A stretch of 64,000 nucleotides of DNA, taken from contig JAPTHN010000011.1 in assembly GCA_026936325.1 (NCBI GenBank), positions 35,250,629 through 35,314,628 on the forward strand, read 5' to 3'. Origin of the DNA: Platynereis dumerilii. Lineage: Eukaryota; Annelida; Polychaeta; Phyllodocida; Nereididae. The translations under genes and the position numbers were made by a program. This document shows, piece after piece, positions 46,842 to 57,882 of the stretch. The notes under the pieces were generated by a model. It was not told where the DNA came from, made no database searches, and saw only the letters and a program-made list of their open reading frames with translations. The number at the start of each line of letters is the position of its first letter. Within the stretch, counting starts at the first letter, position 1.

Positions 46842-47277
46842 TTCTCTGTTAATGTTGAATTGATCAGGTCACTATTTTCTTCATTCATCTGAACCATTTA
46901 AGAGGTAATTTCCTAAGACTTACTTCTGTAACCCCTAAAGTTGCTTCACAACCATTTCTCAACAACTTTTTGACTTGCCAAATATATTTGATTAAAAGCG
47001 TTCAAATGCTTTATCAGTTGGTGTAAAGAATATTTTTGATATTTTTCATGTCCTTATAATTTTACTGTGTCATTTTGACGTCAAAATAAGCAGTCATGGT
47101 GTTCAAATATATTTTGTATTTTAATTGCTGAACTGAAAATTTGACTCCCAAATTCTTGATTCTGGGATCTATTGAACTCTTTTTTTCTGGAATGCCTAAT
47201 AGGCATTTTTAGTTAAGTCAATTTAGCCCTACAATTTTTTCATGACCGAATAAAGAAATTATGATTCTGATTCTACA
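46842..47277 (+). repeat. Interspersed repeat with TGATTC tail, intact copy
   Basis: About 436 bp whose reverse complement matches 6445-6738 joined to 11011-11218. It ends GAATAAAGAAATTATGATTC then TGATTCT, a tail like those of some LINEs and SINEs. It preserves the empty site of the 4.27-kb element near 46982 (AAATATATTTGGCAAGTC). Confidence 0.8.
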
Positions 47278-48690
47278 CCTTAACCCTTGTTGCCGCATTG
47301 GGGGCCTCGGAGGCCCCCCTGGAGCTTTTTTTTTCAATATATCGCACAATATTTGGTCAATCGCATTTAGATTTCATGTGATCCTAGTCCAATTAATCAA
47401 AAACAGCTTCCAAAATATTGGATATCTGCATTGCTTCACTTTATGACCATCACATAAATATGTTTTGGATCATGTTTTTTGCATTTTAGTTCAAAATATA
47501 GAGGTCAAATTAAAATATGTGTGTGTGGGACGAGAGGCCCCACATGGTACAGGGCATGAGGTCCCCTTCACTTGGGCCTTGAAGCTGCTTCAGGAACCAC
47601 TTAATAATGTGTACTTTACCATAAATCTTGATATAATAGCTGATTAAAATAGAAAAAATTGGGCCGAAATTGAAACAGGGCAAAAAATATTAAAAAATAA
47701 AGGTATGAACCGAAAAATTCTGAAAAACGTGAACAGAATGCTTTAAAATGATACAGGACCCCAAGAAATAACTTTCAAGCTGAATGCACTTGAAAAATTT
47801 TTTTTCCATAGGATTATAATAGGTGGGATTCTTGCCCGATGGGTGGGGTAAGAAGGCCATTTGCAATTTTTTACAAAATGGCCATGACTCCTTTATTAAA
47901 TCTGGTAGACATTTGTTTCACCAGTTATAAGTAGAGCCAAGTGATCACTTCCTGACAGCATAAGCATTCAAATAATCGACCATAAAAAGTAGGTCAAAAA
48001 TGCACCTTAAAGTTAATGTTACCTCGAATGATAGGCCAGGTTTCGCAAAAAAGTTAGTCTAATCTTAACATTTTATTGTGTATCGTGTCCATACTGGCCA
48101 GTTTGCAAAATTTCTTAGCTTTTGAGATATTTTTTCTTGCTGAAATGACTCTCCAAATGCACTAAATGACCCCTAGATTTATTTCGGGTATGCACGGAAA
48201 TAAATCAGCAATGTTGCTTGCTGTCAACGTTTTGACGTCATCACCATTGTTAGAATTAGTTAACTTGTAGCAATATAATTTTGACAATGGTCATTGTGAT
48301 GTCATCAAACATGGATGCGCTGGAGGAGAGAGAAACCATCAAGAAATTTAATATAAAATAACTAATAATTTATTTAATCAAAGAAAAACTTCACCTAGCA
48401 AACTGCTAGGTGTGATGGCTCTGCCAAATTGACCCAAAATGTGGACTTTCTCCTGGAGTTACAATAATTATGGATAGATTTATGCATTTATGAACATACT
48501 TGGACTTGTATGAGCATGATGTGACATTCATTTGGACAATTTCAGAAGGGAAGATATATGGAGGTTTGTTTTTCAAGTATGTTGACATTTTCCGAAAACC
48601 AAAATGGCTGTTGTTGTGCATGAGTGACTCTGCTCTATTTGACTGGTGGTGCCCTCTTTAATTGAAGAAATACTGTGCTAATTTACTATA
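47278..48690. other. Host intron 2, no element recognised
   Basis: A short GC-rich hairpin (GGGGGCCTCGGAGGCCCCC, 47299-47317) stands out in otherwise AT-rich DNA. Open frames are short and featureless. Confidence 0.55.
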
Positions 48691-48707
48691 GCCCATAGAT
48701 TAGAGCT

Positions 48708-49590
48708 GTGCTTATTATCAATCCAGCCATGTCCAACAGTGAAGGAATTAAGACCAGTTTGGCAGATGATCCCAACATGGAAAAAGTGACAGATCTCATA
48801 AAAACTATGAAGGAAGAACTTATGTTTGCTGTCAAGCAAGTGCAGGACAAAGTTGTCAGCTTAACTGAAAGAGTAGATTCTGCTATTCATGATTCAAAAT
48901 GTGCTGTGGACCTTGCTAATGAAGCTAACACTAAAGCCTCACTGGTTACTGATGAAGTAAGCTGGCCAAAGTTGAAGCTAAATTTGAAGCTGTGAGTGAA
49001 CATGCCATCTCCATGGATAATTATGGTAGAAAAGGAAATCTTATTATACAGGGTGTTGCTGAATCAAAAGGAGATGAAAATTGTGATGCACTGGTCAGAA
49101 GAGTCATGCGTGAAAAATTATTGCTGGCAGATGTAGAAAAGATTGTCTTTCAAAAAGTACATAGACTCCCGTCCGAAAAATCTCCCAGGCCCATCTTTAT
49201 GAGATTTATGGGGCTTGGTGATAGTGAACGTGTTTGGGCAGCCAGGGCTAAGCTGAAAAAGTCAGGATTATTCTTATTGGAAGATTTTGCCAAGGAAATC
49301 CATGACCGTAGACGCACTCTACTCCAAATTCTGAAACGTGCAAGACAACTGAATCATCATGCAAAAAAAACCGCTGTGAGAAAAGGTTGTTTGGCCAAAT
49401 TCGATCAAGATGACTTTGCACGAAAAACTTTGTTGGACACTGAGAACTACATTTTGGCAGAGGCAAGCAAAGACAAAATTTGGGGAATTGGTTTAACGCT
49501 GGCTGATAAAAATATTGCAAAAAAAATATGATTGCGGTGAAAACTTGTTGGGTGTAACTCTTATGAATATTAGAGACCAATTAATGTAAA
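48708..49590 (+). pseudogene. LINE ORF1: coiled coil, RNA-binding domain, NADAR-like C-terminus
   Basis: The first 95 codons (48708-48995) are coiled-coil-like (TDLIKTMKEELMFAVKQVQ). After a frame change near 48960, the next 179 codons (48992-49531) carry NYGRKGNLIIQGVAES and an LINE-ORF1-type C-terminal domain (VHRLPSEKSPRPIFMRF, then HDRRRTLLQILKRAR). It then passes to KGCLAKFDQDDFARKTLLDT and ILAEASKDKIWGIGL. In the next frame over, to about 49590, comes GENLLGVTLMNIRDQLM. The last three pieces follow the consensus order of the C-terminal half of NADAR/YbiA domains. The N-terminal half of that domain is missing, so a deletion within ORF1 is likely. Confidence 0.75.
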
Positions 49591-49834
49591 ATCGCTCATA
49601 TGATCATGTCACTGCTCATAAAATAATTGGAACTCCAGCTTGTAAGTCCATATGGGTTTATTGTTCTTTTCTTTTTAATGCACTTTGATAAGCAGTATTA
49701 CCCACTTAGATCTTTCTTTCTGTTCATATTCATGTTAAGAATTTGTTTTCATTTTATTGTATTAGTTATAACATTGTGCTCAGTGATGCAACTTAACAAG
49801 AGGTTTTCTAATATTACAATGTTAATCTATATGT

Positions 49835-50640
49835 ATGATAAATTGTAGTATTTGTGGTGGGAGAGTGTTAAGACACTCTAGAATTTATGTTTGCTCTGCA
49901 AATTGTCATGTTAGATGTTTACCGTTAGACGCTGAAATTACTGCAGGCGAGAGCTCTCCAAATCAGTGGATCTGTATGACCTGTAACGGTTCTGTTTTCC
50001 CTTTAATCGTATTGCTGATAATGATTTATATTTGAGAAACATTAATGGTTTTTTTGGTCAACACCATTCAACGACACAATTTGATGATGTTGTATTTAAC
50101 CCCTTTGAAGTAGATGCTGAGGTGGATAGGGTAAGGTGGGGAAAATCCGGCCCCGGGGCAATTCCGGCCCCAAAGATTAAAATCTGCAACAAGTAGATTA
50201 TAAACAGTAGCAAACAAACGATCATATGATTAGGGTCACTTTGTTAGATTGTTTCATAAACAATCAAACAATTTGACCTTGTTTTTTCTTTTGTGCAGAT
50301 ACAGTTTAATCCTCAAGTTATGTTCATCACAATCAGTACAATTACTTAAACCATTACAGGGCCGGATTTGCCCCGTGAATAAAAGGGGGCCGGATTTCCC
50401 CCACCTTACCCTATGCTGTTACTAAATGAAATTGATCCGGACTTACAGTTTCATAACAGGTTGGCTACTTCAAATAATTATTTTTTGTCAGTATTTTATA
50501 GAGAACTCTTTTAATGATAAGATTGAATGTTTGCCTGGTGATCATGTTTCAATCTTGCACTTCAACATTTATTTTGGCTGTGAAACTATTCAAAAAGCAT
50601 GTTTTAATCAGGTTTTTAACATCAGAATTTCTGACATCAG
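49835..50640 (+). pseudogene. LINE ORF2 N-terminus with PHD-like finger
   Basis: CSICGGRVLRHSRIYVCSAN, then CHVRCLP and WICMTCNGSVFP give the Cys/His spacing of a PHD-like finger, as found at the start of ORF2 in some CR1/L2-like LINEs. It continues (one base out of frame near 50000) as FNRIADNDLYLRNI and FDDVVFNPFEVDAE. It is then cut by the MITE and resumes as LLLNEIDPDLQFHNRL and GDHVSILHFN, the start of the endonuclease. Sequence beyond about 50640 diverges. Inactive. Confidence 0.75.
50129..50411. mobile_element. TA-flanked 283-bp MITE inside LINE ORF2
   Basis: The ends GGGTAAGGTGGGGAAAATCC and GGATTTCCCCCACCTTACCC are inverted with one mismatch, continuing inward as GGCCCC. TA lies on both sides (50127-50128 and 50412-50413). 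Removing it with one TA makes the ORF2 reading continuous (GAGGTGGATATGCTGTTA, V-D-M-L-L), which confirms the 2-bp duplication. No coding sequence. Confidence 0.87.
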
Positions 50641-51226
50641 GCTGCCCGAGCAGTTTTTTACAGCAAACCAAACTTTTGGTAACGAAATCACAAGCAAAAA
50701 CACCCACTTGGATGGGATGGGATTTTAAGGGAAATATGTGATTCCGTTACAGAGTCAAATGTGATTCCGTTACCTTAAATTGAATTTAGACTATGGAGCG
50801 AGACAATAATAAAATGGCAAAAATCAAATCAAATATCAAGAACCGAGTTATCCGCTGGTGTTGAAGCCTCGAAAAAGGGCATTTTTCTTGATTTTTTACA
50901 GTAAAATATCACAATTTCTGATGAACATTGAATGAAAACATTCTAACCAGCATAAAGATTTCAAAATGTATGTAAATAACAGGTGATCGACCTTAAATAT
51001 CTGGAATACAAATAATTTTGTTTTGGGTAAATATTTTGAAAATTATCAGTGCCAGGTCACTTTATTCGAGAAAAGGTCATGTTTCGGAGAGATGCAACAT
51101 TTGCGTGGAATTCATGAGCACGCTGCAGCACTTGTCAGAATGAGGCTGTGCATGTAATTGTGCAACCAAAGTGAGGCTTAGTAGCGTCACCATAGCAACC
51201 CCTGCTCCGTTGCAATTTTACTACTG
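50641..51226. other. No gene seen; short inverted pair
   Basis: GGTAACGAAATCACA (50679) pairs with TGTGATTCCGTTACC (50760), and TGTGATTCCGTTAC also occurs at 50738. This might be a remnant of a small element. Confidence 0.45.
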
Positions 51227-51228
51227 TA

Positions 51229-52572
51229 GGGGAGGGCGGGGCATGATGGGCCCCCGGGCATGATGGGTTTGGGCTTTGACTCCAAAGTTTAGCACTGGAG
51301 GAAGCTGATGTTTGTAGTTTAGAATACCCTTTGCAGGCTTTGCTAGCCCTTATCGAAGAAAAAATTGCATGGTTCAGATACCAATACTTTAGCAGATATT
51401 GCCCTTTCTAGGATTTTGAAGCTCTAACAACTTTTTTCCTGATTTTCCAAGTGTGTTGTGATTATGCGTATGTGATATTTTAACAGCTGTCTTGTTTTAC
51501 TTTCACAATGAGATATCTCAACATTTTGTATGAAAACTCTTTGATTTGACTTAGTTTTGGAAACTGGTGTCTGAGGGCATTTATGAAAAATGAAGTTTGG
51601 GGCATGACGGGTCTCTTGATTTGGGCATGATGGGCCTGTATTTATTGCAATATAATATTTGAAGATTGGCGAGAATGGACAATACTGCCTATTTCACTAT
51701 CTATTGATATTATCTTATTTACTACATTAGGTATAGAATTAAGAATATAATTTGTGTGCCAAATCACCTTTTATGATGTTAAATTTACGTTTTTCGATAG
51801 TTACCTGCATTTTTTAGACAAAAAAGTGATTATGGTTTGCTCAGTTGGTTCCAAAACTACCATTTATCATGTAATGCAAGTTTTTTTATTAAGAATATTG
51901 GAATTATTTCAGTTTTTACAACTATAACGCTGTAAGTACTGACCAACATTTGAAGCTGCCCATCATGACCCGACAAGGTGCCCATCATGCCCCACCCTTG
52001 CTGGGCATGATGGGACCTGTCGAAAAATTTAAAGTGCTTATAACTCAAATGGTATTTCATTGAGCGAAACAAGATTTTGTATGCTTACAGTCCTTGTCAT
52101 ACTTACGTGGAATCTCAAGTTTTTTTTCTATGCTGTTGAACTGTGATGTCAGAGATGACTCTATTCTAGCATTGCAATATATGTAAATTAACTACAAGCT
52201 GTGACGTCATTTAAAACTGGGTCGGATTCCCCAGCTTCTAGCCAATGTTGATCCTCCATCTCTGACATCACAGTTCTACAGCATAGAAAAAAAACTTGAG
52301 ATTCCACGTAAGTATGACAAGGACTGTAAAGTAGAACCTAATGCAAAACCAGTCAGCCACAAATAGTAAATTTTGTTGGCATAGTATAATGACATGGTCA
52401 CGGGCACTTGAATCCACAGATTGGTGGCGTCACATCTTCAAGAGTGGTCGTGACGCTACCAGCAGTGTGTTATAACACACTGCTCTGCTGCAGTGGTGAC
52501 GTCACAAATTCAAGCGCTCGTGGACATGGTGGACCTACAAAGCTAAGGTGCCCATCATGCCCCGCTCTCCCC
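51229..52572. mobile_element. TA-flanked G-rich element, GGGCATGATGGG words
   Basis: The ends GGGGAGGGCGGGGCATGATG and CATCATGCCCCGCTCTCCCC are inverted with one mismatch, with TA on both sides (51227-51228 and 52573-52574). GGGCATGATGGG or its complement recurs near 51257, 51602, 51622, 51958, 51977 and 52004. An internal 70-bp inverted pair (52087-52157 and 52257-52331) forms a hairpin. No transposase. It lies in host intron 2. Confidence 0.87.
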
Positions 52573-52574
52573 TA

Positions 52575-53371
52575 CTCAACCTGGAATCCCCGGTCGATGA
52601 ATGACCTTAGGTAGCTAGTACTGCTTTCTGCAATCAGATTGGTCGAGACAACAATGCAATCAACATCCGCTCATTCACAATTGCTTTGTGACGTCACCTA
52701 CTACTTGCTTGTCCACTGATATGTGGACAGGCATGAGTCGATCAGACTGTACTATGCTGTTGTGCATTTGAAGGATGTAATGTCTCATGTACCTCAGCTT
52801 TCAGCCATCAGAATTGAGAATGAACACTAGACTGATGATAAATACTGGACGGGGGATTAAACAAAACTACCACAGAAATCCAGAATGCCTAAATATTAGC
52901 CTAAATGCTGCAGCATAGAAGACAGGATGTGTATATTCATAGGTAAATGCCAAAGCATCTTTTTTTTTTTTGTTAAATTGTTGTCTTTTTTAGTTTGATT
53001 CTTTTGTTGTTGTTTTTTTGGAACTTAAAGTTTTAAGTTTTTTTTTTTCAAAATTTTTTTTTTTTTAACTTTTTTTTGGGGGGGGGATTTTTTTTTTGCA
53101 ATTGTTTTTCGAAACTGTTTGGTTTTTTTAAATTGTATTTCTTAATTGGAAAATCTTTTTTTTTTTGGACCTTTTTTTTATTTGTTTATTATTTTTTTAA
53201 ACAATATTTTTTGGGGAATTGTTTTTTTTCTTCTGAATTTTGTTTTGTTTTGAAGATCATTTCTTAAGCTTGAGTAACTGAAAATTTTATGTAAAATAAG
53301 CTCCAACTGCTGCCTGGTCAGAAAAAAACCCCGTTTTTTTAAATTTATGATATGTATTTATTCATCCTTAC
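52575..53371. other. Host intron 2 with poly-T tract
   Basis: Extremely T-rich at 52960-53270; no gene. Its T-rich frames on the plus strand (Phe-rich) are compositional. Confidence 0.75.
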
Positions 53372-53449
53372 CTGACGAAGATCTCTAATTTCAGGTGGAA
53401 TTTGCCTCTGTTCTTTTATTTTTCGGTGTTGTTCTTTGTTGCTTCGGCG
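53372..53449 (-). CDS. Host gene exon 2
   Basis: 78 nt, 26 codons, phase 0 at both ends: acceptor CTGACTTCAG then CGC at 53449, donor CGTCAG then GTAAGG at 53372. It encodes RRSNKEQHRKIKEQRQIPPE then IRDLRQ, a basic, helix-prone segment that continues naturally from KAQAKQE in exon 1 and into EIARQREIVLAEKRA in exon 3. Consistent phase across three exons is the main evidence that this is a real gene. The coiled-coil-like charge pattern is seen; the function is unknown. Confidence 0.78.
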
Positions 53450-54057
53450 CTGAAGTCAGAGACAGAAAAAATTATTCACTATTTAGCAATTATAGTTCCA
53501 TGTAATTATGTTTTTTCTCCCTTTGTGGAGGTGAAATGAATAAATAAAATATATAATATATTGTGAATAAATTTAAGCAAAGCCAGATATATAAATTGGT
53601 AATATGTTGGGCTTGTACATTGATAAGTAAGTAATTTACTGGTCTGTGTGGTTCATTAGCATACAGTATATGAAAATGGACAGTTTTTAACAGAATGAAT
53701 TATTTGTGTGCCATCAAGAAATTTTTTCACTTGTGCCAAGATAATATTATATCAATGCCTGGCCTTTGTGATCTTTTTATGATGGCATCACAACCCAACA
53801 ACACACTAATCATTACACCCTGGTCAGTGGATTGGTCCTTTTACTGGAACTTGAACCGAAACATTTAGGGCCAAAAAATTACAAAATTGAGTTGTAATTT
53901 TAGCTGCTGGGGTACACTATGCAATGTCATGTAGGAAGGTTTTGGGATTCATAATGAGGCATGTTGCCAAGGTGACAACAATATTTAAGCTGCAGCCTGT
54001 TTGTGCCTCAGATTGAATTTAGCCCTGGGACCGATGCGTGAGCATGGGTCATGGGTA
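53450..54057. other. Host intron 1 with a dispersed repeat
   Basis: About 53765-53880 (CATCACAACCCAACAACACA...ATTACACCCTGG...GAACTTGAACCGA) is a diverged relative of 57375-57450 (CATCACCAACCCAAAACACT...GTTACACCCTGG...GCACCTGAACCAA), so both sit in the same intron. The rest is unassigned. Confidence 0.6.
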
Positions 54058-54968
54058 GGGGAAGCTTGGGAGAGTTGGGCCGCAGGGAGGCTTGGACCAC
54101 CCTGATTTTTTAGGAAACTAAACTATTTTTGAAAAAGCTGCAGCTACCAAATTTATAAAAATAAACATCTTTCAATGGATGTAACATACTTGGCTAATTT
54201 GCTTGTCATGATCTTTAGAGAGAAGAAAATTAGAATTTTGATGAAAACGGAAAAACTGAGCCATGTTATGAGTTTTTAATTGTCTGTCAGACAAGAAGGA
54301 CTAAGCAAATTTTCCCTGGCATGCTTGATAGGCTTGACTATCCAGTTGTTATTGACATATTTTGGAAAATTATCAGACAACCAATTTTGTCATGATTGGG
54401 ATAAAGAAAAAAATGGTGGAATGGGGGAGAGTTGGGACAGTGCCACGACTGTCCCCACATGTGTTGCATTTACCCAGATTCATTTTCATTAAAACAGAAG
54501 AACTTGCCTAGAACACTTTTCAACAGAGACTGAATGTTTTTAGGCCTTACTACATTTCATGGTCTAATAAAATTAAAAAATTAAGAAATCTAGATGGGGA
54601 GAGTTGGGCCATCAGGACGAGGTTTATGTCTGACAGCAAACTGGTGTTGCAAGATGCCTCAATTCTGGATAAATGACTTCTATGACCACTATATTACAGG
54701 TTAAAAATATATGACCCTCAACTTGGTCTCAAGTACAGCTTTACTGAACCGGACATATTGCAGTGGCCCAAGTCTCCCTCAGAATGGCCCAAGTCTCCCA
54801 CTTAGTGAGGAGAGTTGGGCCAAAATTTACAGGGTTGTAGCTCATATGTTCTTGCGCATATGTCAATGCAATCCTACAGATATATTCTTAAATATTTCTA
54901 GATTCAATACATGCATAAAGCATCGGTATATAATCATAACTGTCAGCCCAACTCTCCCAAGCTTCCCC
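54058..54968. mobile_element. TA-flanked G-rich element, GAGAGTTGGGCC words
   Basis: The ends GGGGAAGCTTGGGAGAGTTG and CAACTCTCCCAAGCTTCCCC are perfectly inverted, with TA on both sides (54056-54057 and 54969-54970). GGGAGAGTTGGG recurs at 54423, 54596 and 54810, and its complement at 54771 and 54790. 911 bp, no transposase. It lies in host intron 1 and has the same layout as the elements at 51229 and 50129 but different words. Confidence 0.88.
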
Positions 54969-55085
54969 TACCCCCATTCAAAATCATGAGATTTTGACAC
55001 AGCATCAGGAGAAGTAAGACGGCAATAAAACTATTGCTCTAAATTTCACAGAACTTGGTTTCCATATACCTTACATATCATTCTA

Positions 55086-55810
55086 CTGACGGCACCAATT
55101 TTTTTTATTTCTCTGTCATAGTTAGAAGGGATAGAACCACAGAAAAAAGCCGAGATATATTAAAAATGTTTCAGGCATCAGCCTCATTTTGTACTGTGAT
55201 GGCACCAATGTGACGTCACTATTGCTTTGCCATGACGTCACCGCAGTTGCTATAACAAAACAACCCAAGTCAGGGTCACTGAGTAACAATATCACGAGCT
55301 GTTGTGTGAATTAATATCACTCGAGCCCGCAGGAACAGCTCGTGATATTGTACGAAGTGCCCTGACGCGTGGTTGTTTTGTTTTTATCACCTGGTTTTAC
55401 CTCAAATTTTTGATTATAAAGAGGGACTATTTTCTGCCATTACAAAAATGTGACATCACCATGGAGCAACAATGGAGGTGACGTCACAATCCTATTGTTT
55501 TGGCCATTGCTTGGTTTGTGATGTCATCAGGCATCTGAAATGCCGGTGATGTCATAACCATTGTTAAGAAATATCACCCTTGAAGGGTGGTATTTTTTAC
55601 AATATCATAGGCCCTGATATTTTGACTGTAAACAGTGATATTCACAGCCAACCAGGTGATAATTATGACATCATCAGCCAAGCCTCAATTTTGACCAATG
55701 AGAAACAGCCATTTCTTCAATGCTTAAGGGAAAAATCTACTCTATTGACTTCAAAGATTAATTAAGCAGTCATCAATACAACTTGATGAGATGGAAATAG
55801 GTGCCGTCAG
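55086..55810. mobile_element. TA-flanked MITE with long internal hairpin
   Basis: The ends CTGACGGCACCAATTT and AAATAGGTGCCGTCAG are nearly perfect inverse copies, with TA on each side (55084-55085 and 55811-55812), as for Tc1/mariner-type MITEs. Inside, AACAAAACAACCCA...CAATATCACGAGCTGTTG pairs with AACAGCTCGTGATATTG...TGGTTGTTTTGTTT (about 55252-55390), an imperfect hairpin of some 50-bp arms. TGACGTCA-like words are frequent. Non-coding. Confidence 0.82.
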
Positions 55811-55812
55811 TA

Positions 55813-57882
55813 GCAAATTTTGTCTATTTTCAAAGGGACATTTTGACTCTCGCATGAGTTAAAAAATAACGTGCAAGCACTTTAAGAGATGCTTGCAGAC
55901 AGACTGCCTATCTACCTGTTTGCCTGTCTGTCTATAGATCTACTTCTACAAGGATATATCTATCTCTCTATCTATATGTCTATCTATCTATCTATTTATT
56001 CTTCTATAAGTATCAACAGATAAAACAGTGTTAATTCAGAGGTATACAATGTAAATTCTAGAAATTGACTTTGAAGCCTGCGTTAAAAAGAGCCCAATGA
56101 CAAAGGCACTATAATTTGCTAGAATGTTCTTTTATGAAAGTGCTAATTGCCATCAATGTCTAATTGGCTTAATTGCACTTCAAGTGTCACCAATCAAAAC
56201 TGTTGTGTCCTGCACTGTGTGAAAAATTCAATCCAATTGAACAAATCCTAATATCATAGAAGACAAGAAATAGACATTATTGGCCCATTAATTGGATAAG
56301 ACATACAAACAGACAGAGAATCACAATGGTTTTTTGCCGTTTGGTTGCCGTGAGTGAAATACATGAAACGGCGCGAAATGCTGGATCCTTCTGGATCACA
56401 ACAAAGCAGACATAGCGGAAGTAAAGAGATGAAGGAATGGATGCAGCAGCAAAGGAAATAGGCCTAATGCAAATAAAAGATGAATCGAGGAGAAATGGCA
56501 GTAAGGAAAGGGTGTAAATGTAGCTCATGTTCTTCCTTTTTTCGAAAAATTACCAAAGAGATGTGAAACATTATCACCAAATGCCCCAATATTGCGTGCA
56601 TAAGTAGGTCAACATGACCCAGTTAACTGTGATTGACCTTCGACCTGAAGATAGTCAGTCAGTTTGTTTTCTTTATTATTTTTTCTATCTCAGAAAGGCA
56701 CCAAAAGTTTTTCACCGCAAGATAAAATTCTATTGAGACTGTATGCAAAGTTTTAATAACACAGGTGAAACAGCACGACCAAGCCAGTTGTCATAAGTTT
56801 ACAAGCCTTCCTTCCACAATAGAGATGCATGCAAGCAGCTGTAAAAACTGATAGAGAAAATGCAATTCTCCCAAACTCTCTTTGTTAATCTCATGATTTT
56901 TCAATGTGACGATTCATGACCCCTTTCTCTCAGGGGTCCAGGGCTAGATTGAATTCACTTAAAGTATGCAACCAATTAAGGGTAGTCCATGATTACAACT
57001 GTTTTGAAAACCAATGAGATGTTATGTTGAGCCCCTCTTTTTCCAACAAGGAAGTGACAACCATTTTTACTTCTCATTTTGAAGACAATTTATCAGTAAT
57101 ACTTAACTCGAGACAAAATATCAAACATGCATTAGGCCTACACATGATGTATAATTGTCCCTCTACAAAGTTGGGCTCCATGCAGAGCCTCCGGTTCAAC
57201 ACAACAAAATCCATATGTATATTTGGTCCAATATCCAGATAAGTAGTTGAAGTGAGACTCTTAACTTTATTCTTTGAATTCATCGCATCACAACCATTGT
57301 AATGGCGTCACATAGCATTGGTGGCTGACGCCCCCCCACACCCCCGCTCGTTGGCTGAAATGTTTGTTATAATGACATCACCAACCCAAAACACTTAATT
57401 GTTACACCCTGGAACAACTTGGTCCGGATACTGCACCTGAACCAACAGTTGTTATGGGCCTATATCAATAAATTGTATATTTTTTAAAAACATTTCCTAT
57501 GCATGTATGAAAAAAAAGAGCTTCAGTTAGTTTTATTTAAATTTTAAAAACAAGAAAATACTTGCAATCGTTTTAATTCGTAAATATGTTCATAATGATG
57601 GCATGATTTGACATAGGTTTGCCCTTAAGGACAGTACATGTAGACCCCAAATAATAATTTTATAAGAAAGATATTGTTCACCATTGCCATATTTAATATA
57701 ATAATGTCTTTCCAATTTGACGCATTGAAAAAATGAAAGTCTGCGCAGTTATTAATATATGTCTATCTTGTCTTGAGCTAAGTAAATTAAGAGTCTAGTT
57801 GTTGCTCACAATGAATGATCCAGCACATTTATTGGATGATTTTATTTGGCCTCACACATTTCAATTCAAGAAATTAACCTAC
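55813..57882. other. Host intron 1, mostly unassigned
   Basis: It holds a degenerate CTAT microsatellite (55930-56000) and the dispersed repeat at about 57375-57450. Nothing else is recognisable in 56001-57300. Confidence 0.6.

Larger units (their letters stand above)
48700..50735 (+). mobile_element. LINE 5' region with ORF1, NADAR-like end and PHD-type ORF2 start
   Basis: Parts in order: ORF1 (48708-49531, with a NADAR-like C-terminus continuing in another frame to about 49590), a spacer, then the ORF2 start at 49835. ORF2 opens with a PHD-like zinc finger and the FPxNRI linker, and after a MITE (50129-50411) continues to DHVSILHFN (about 50535-50565), matching the SILHLNIRS motif that opens LINE endonucleases. 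The reverse transcriptase is absent from the window. It lies in host intron 2 and opposite to the host gene. Confidence 0.8.
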
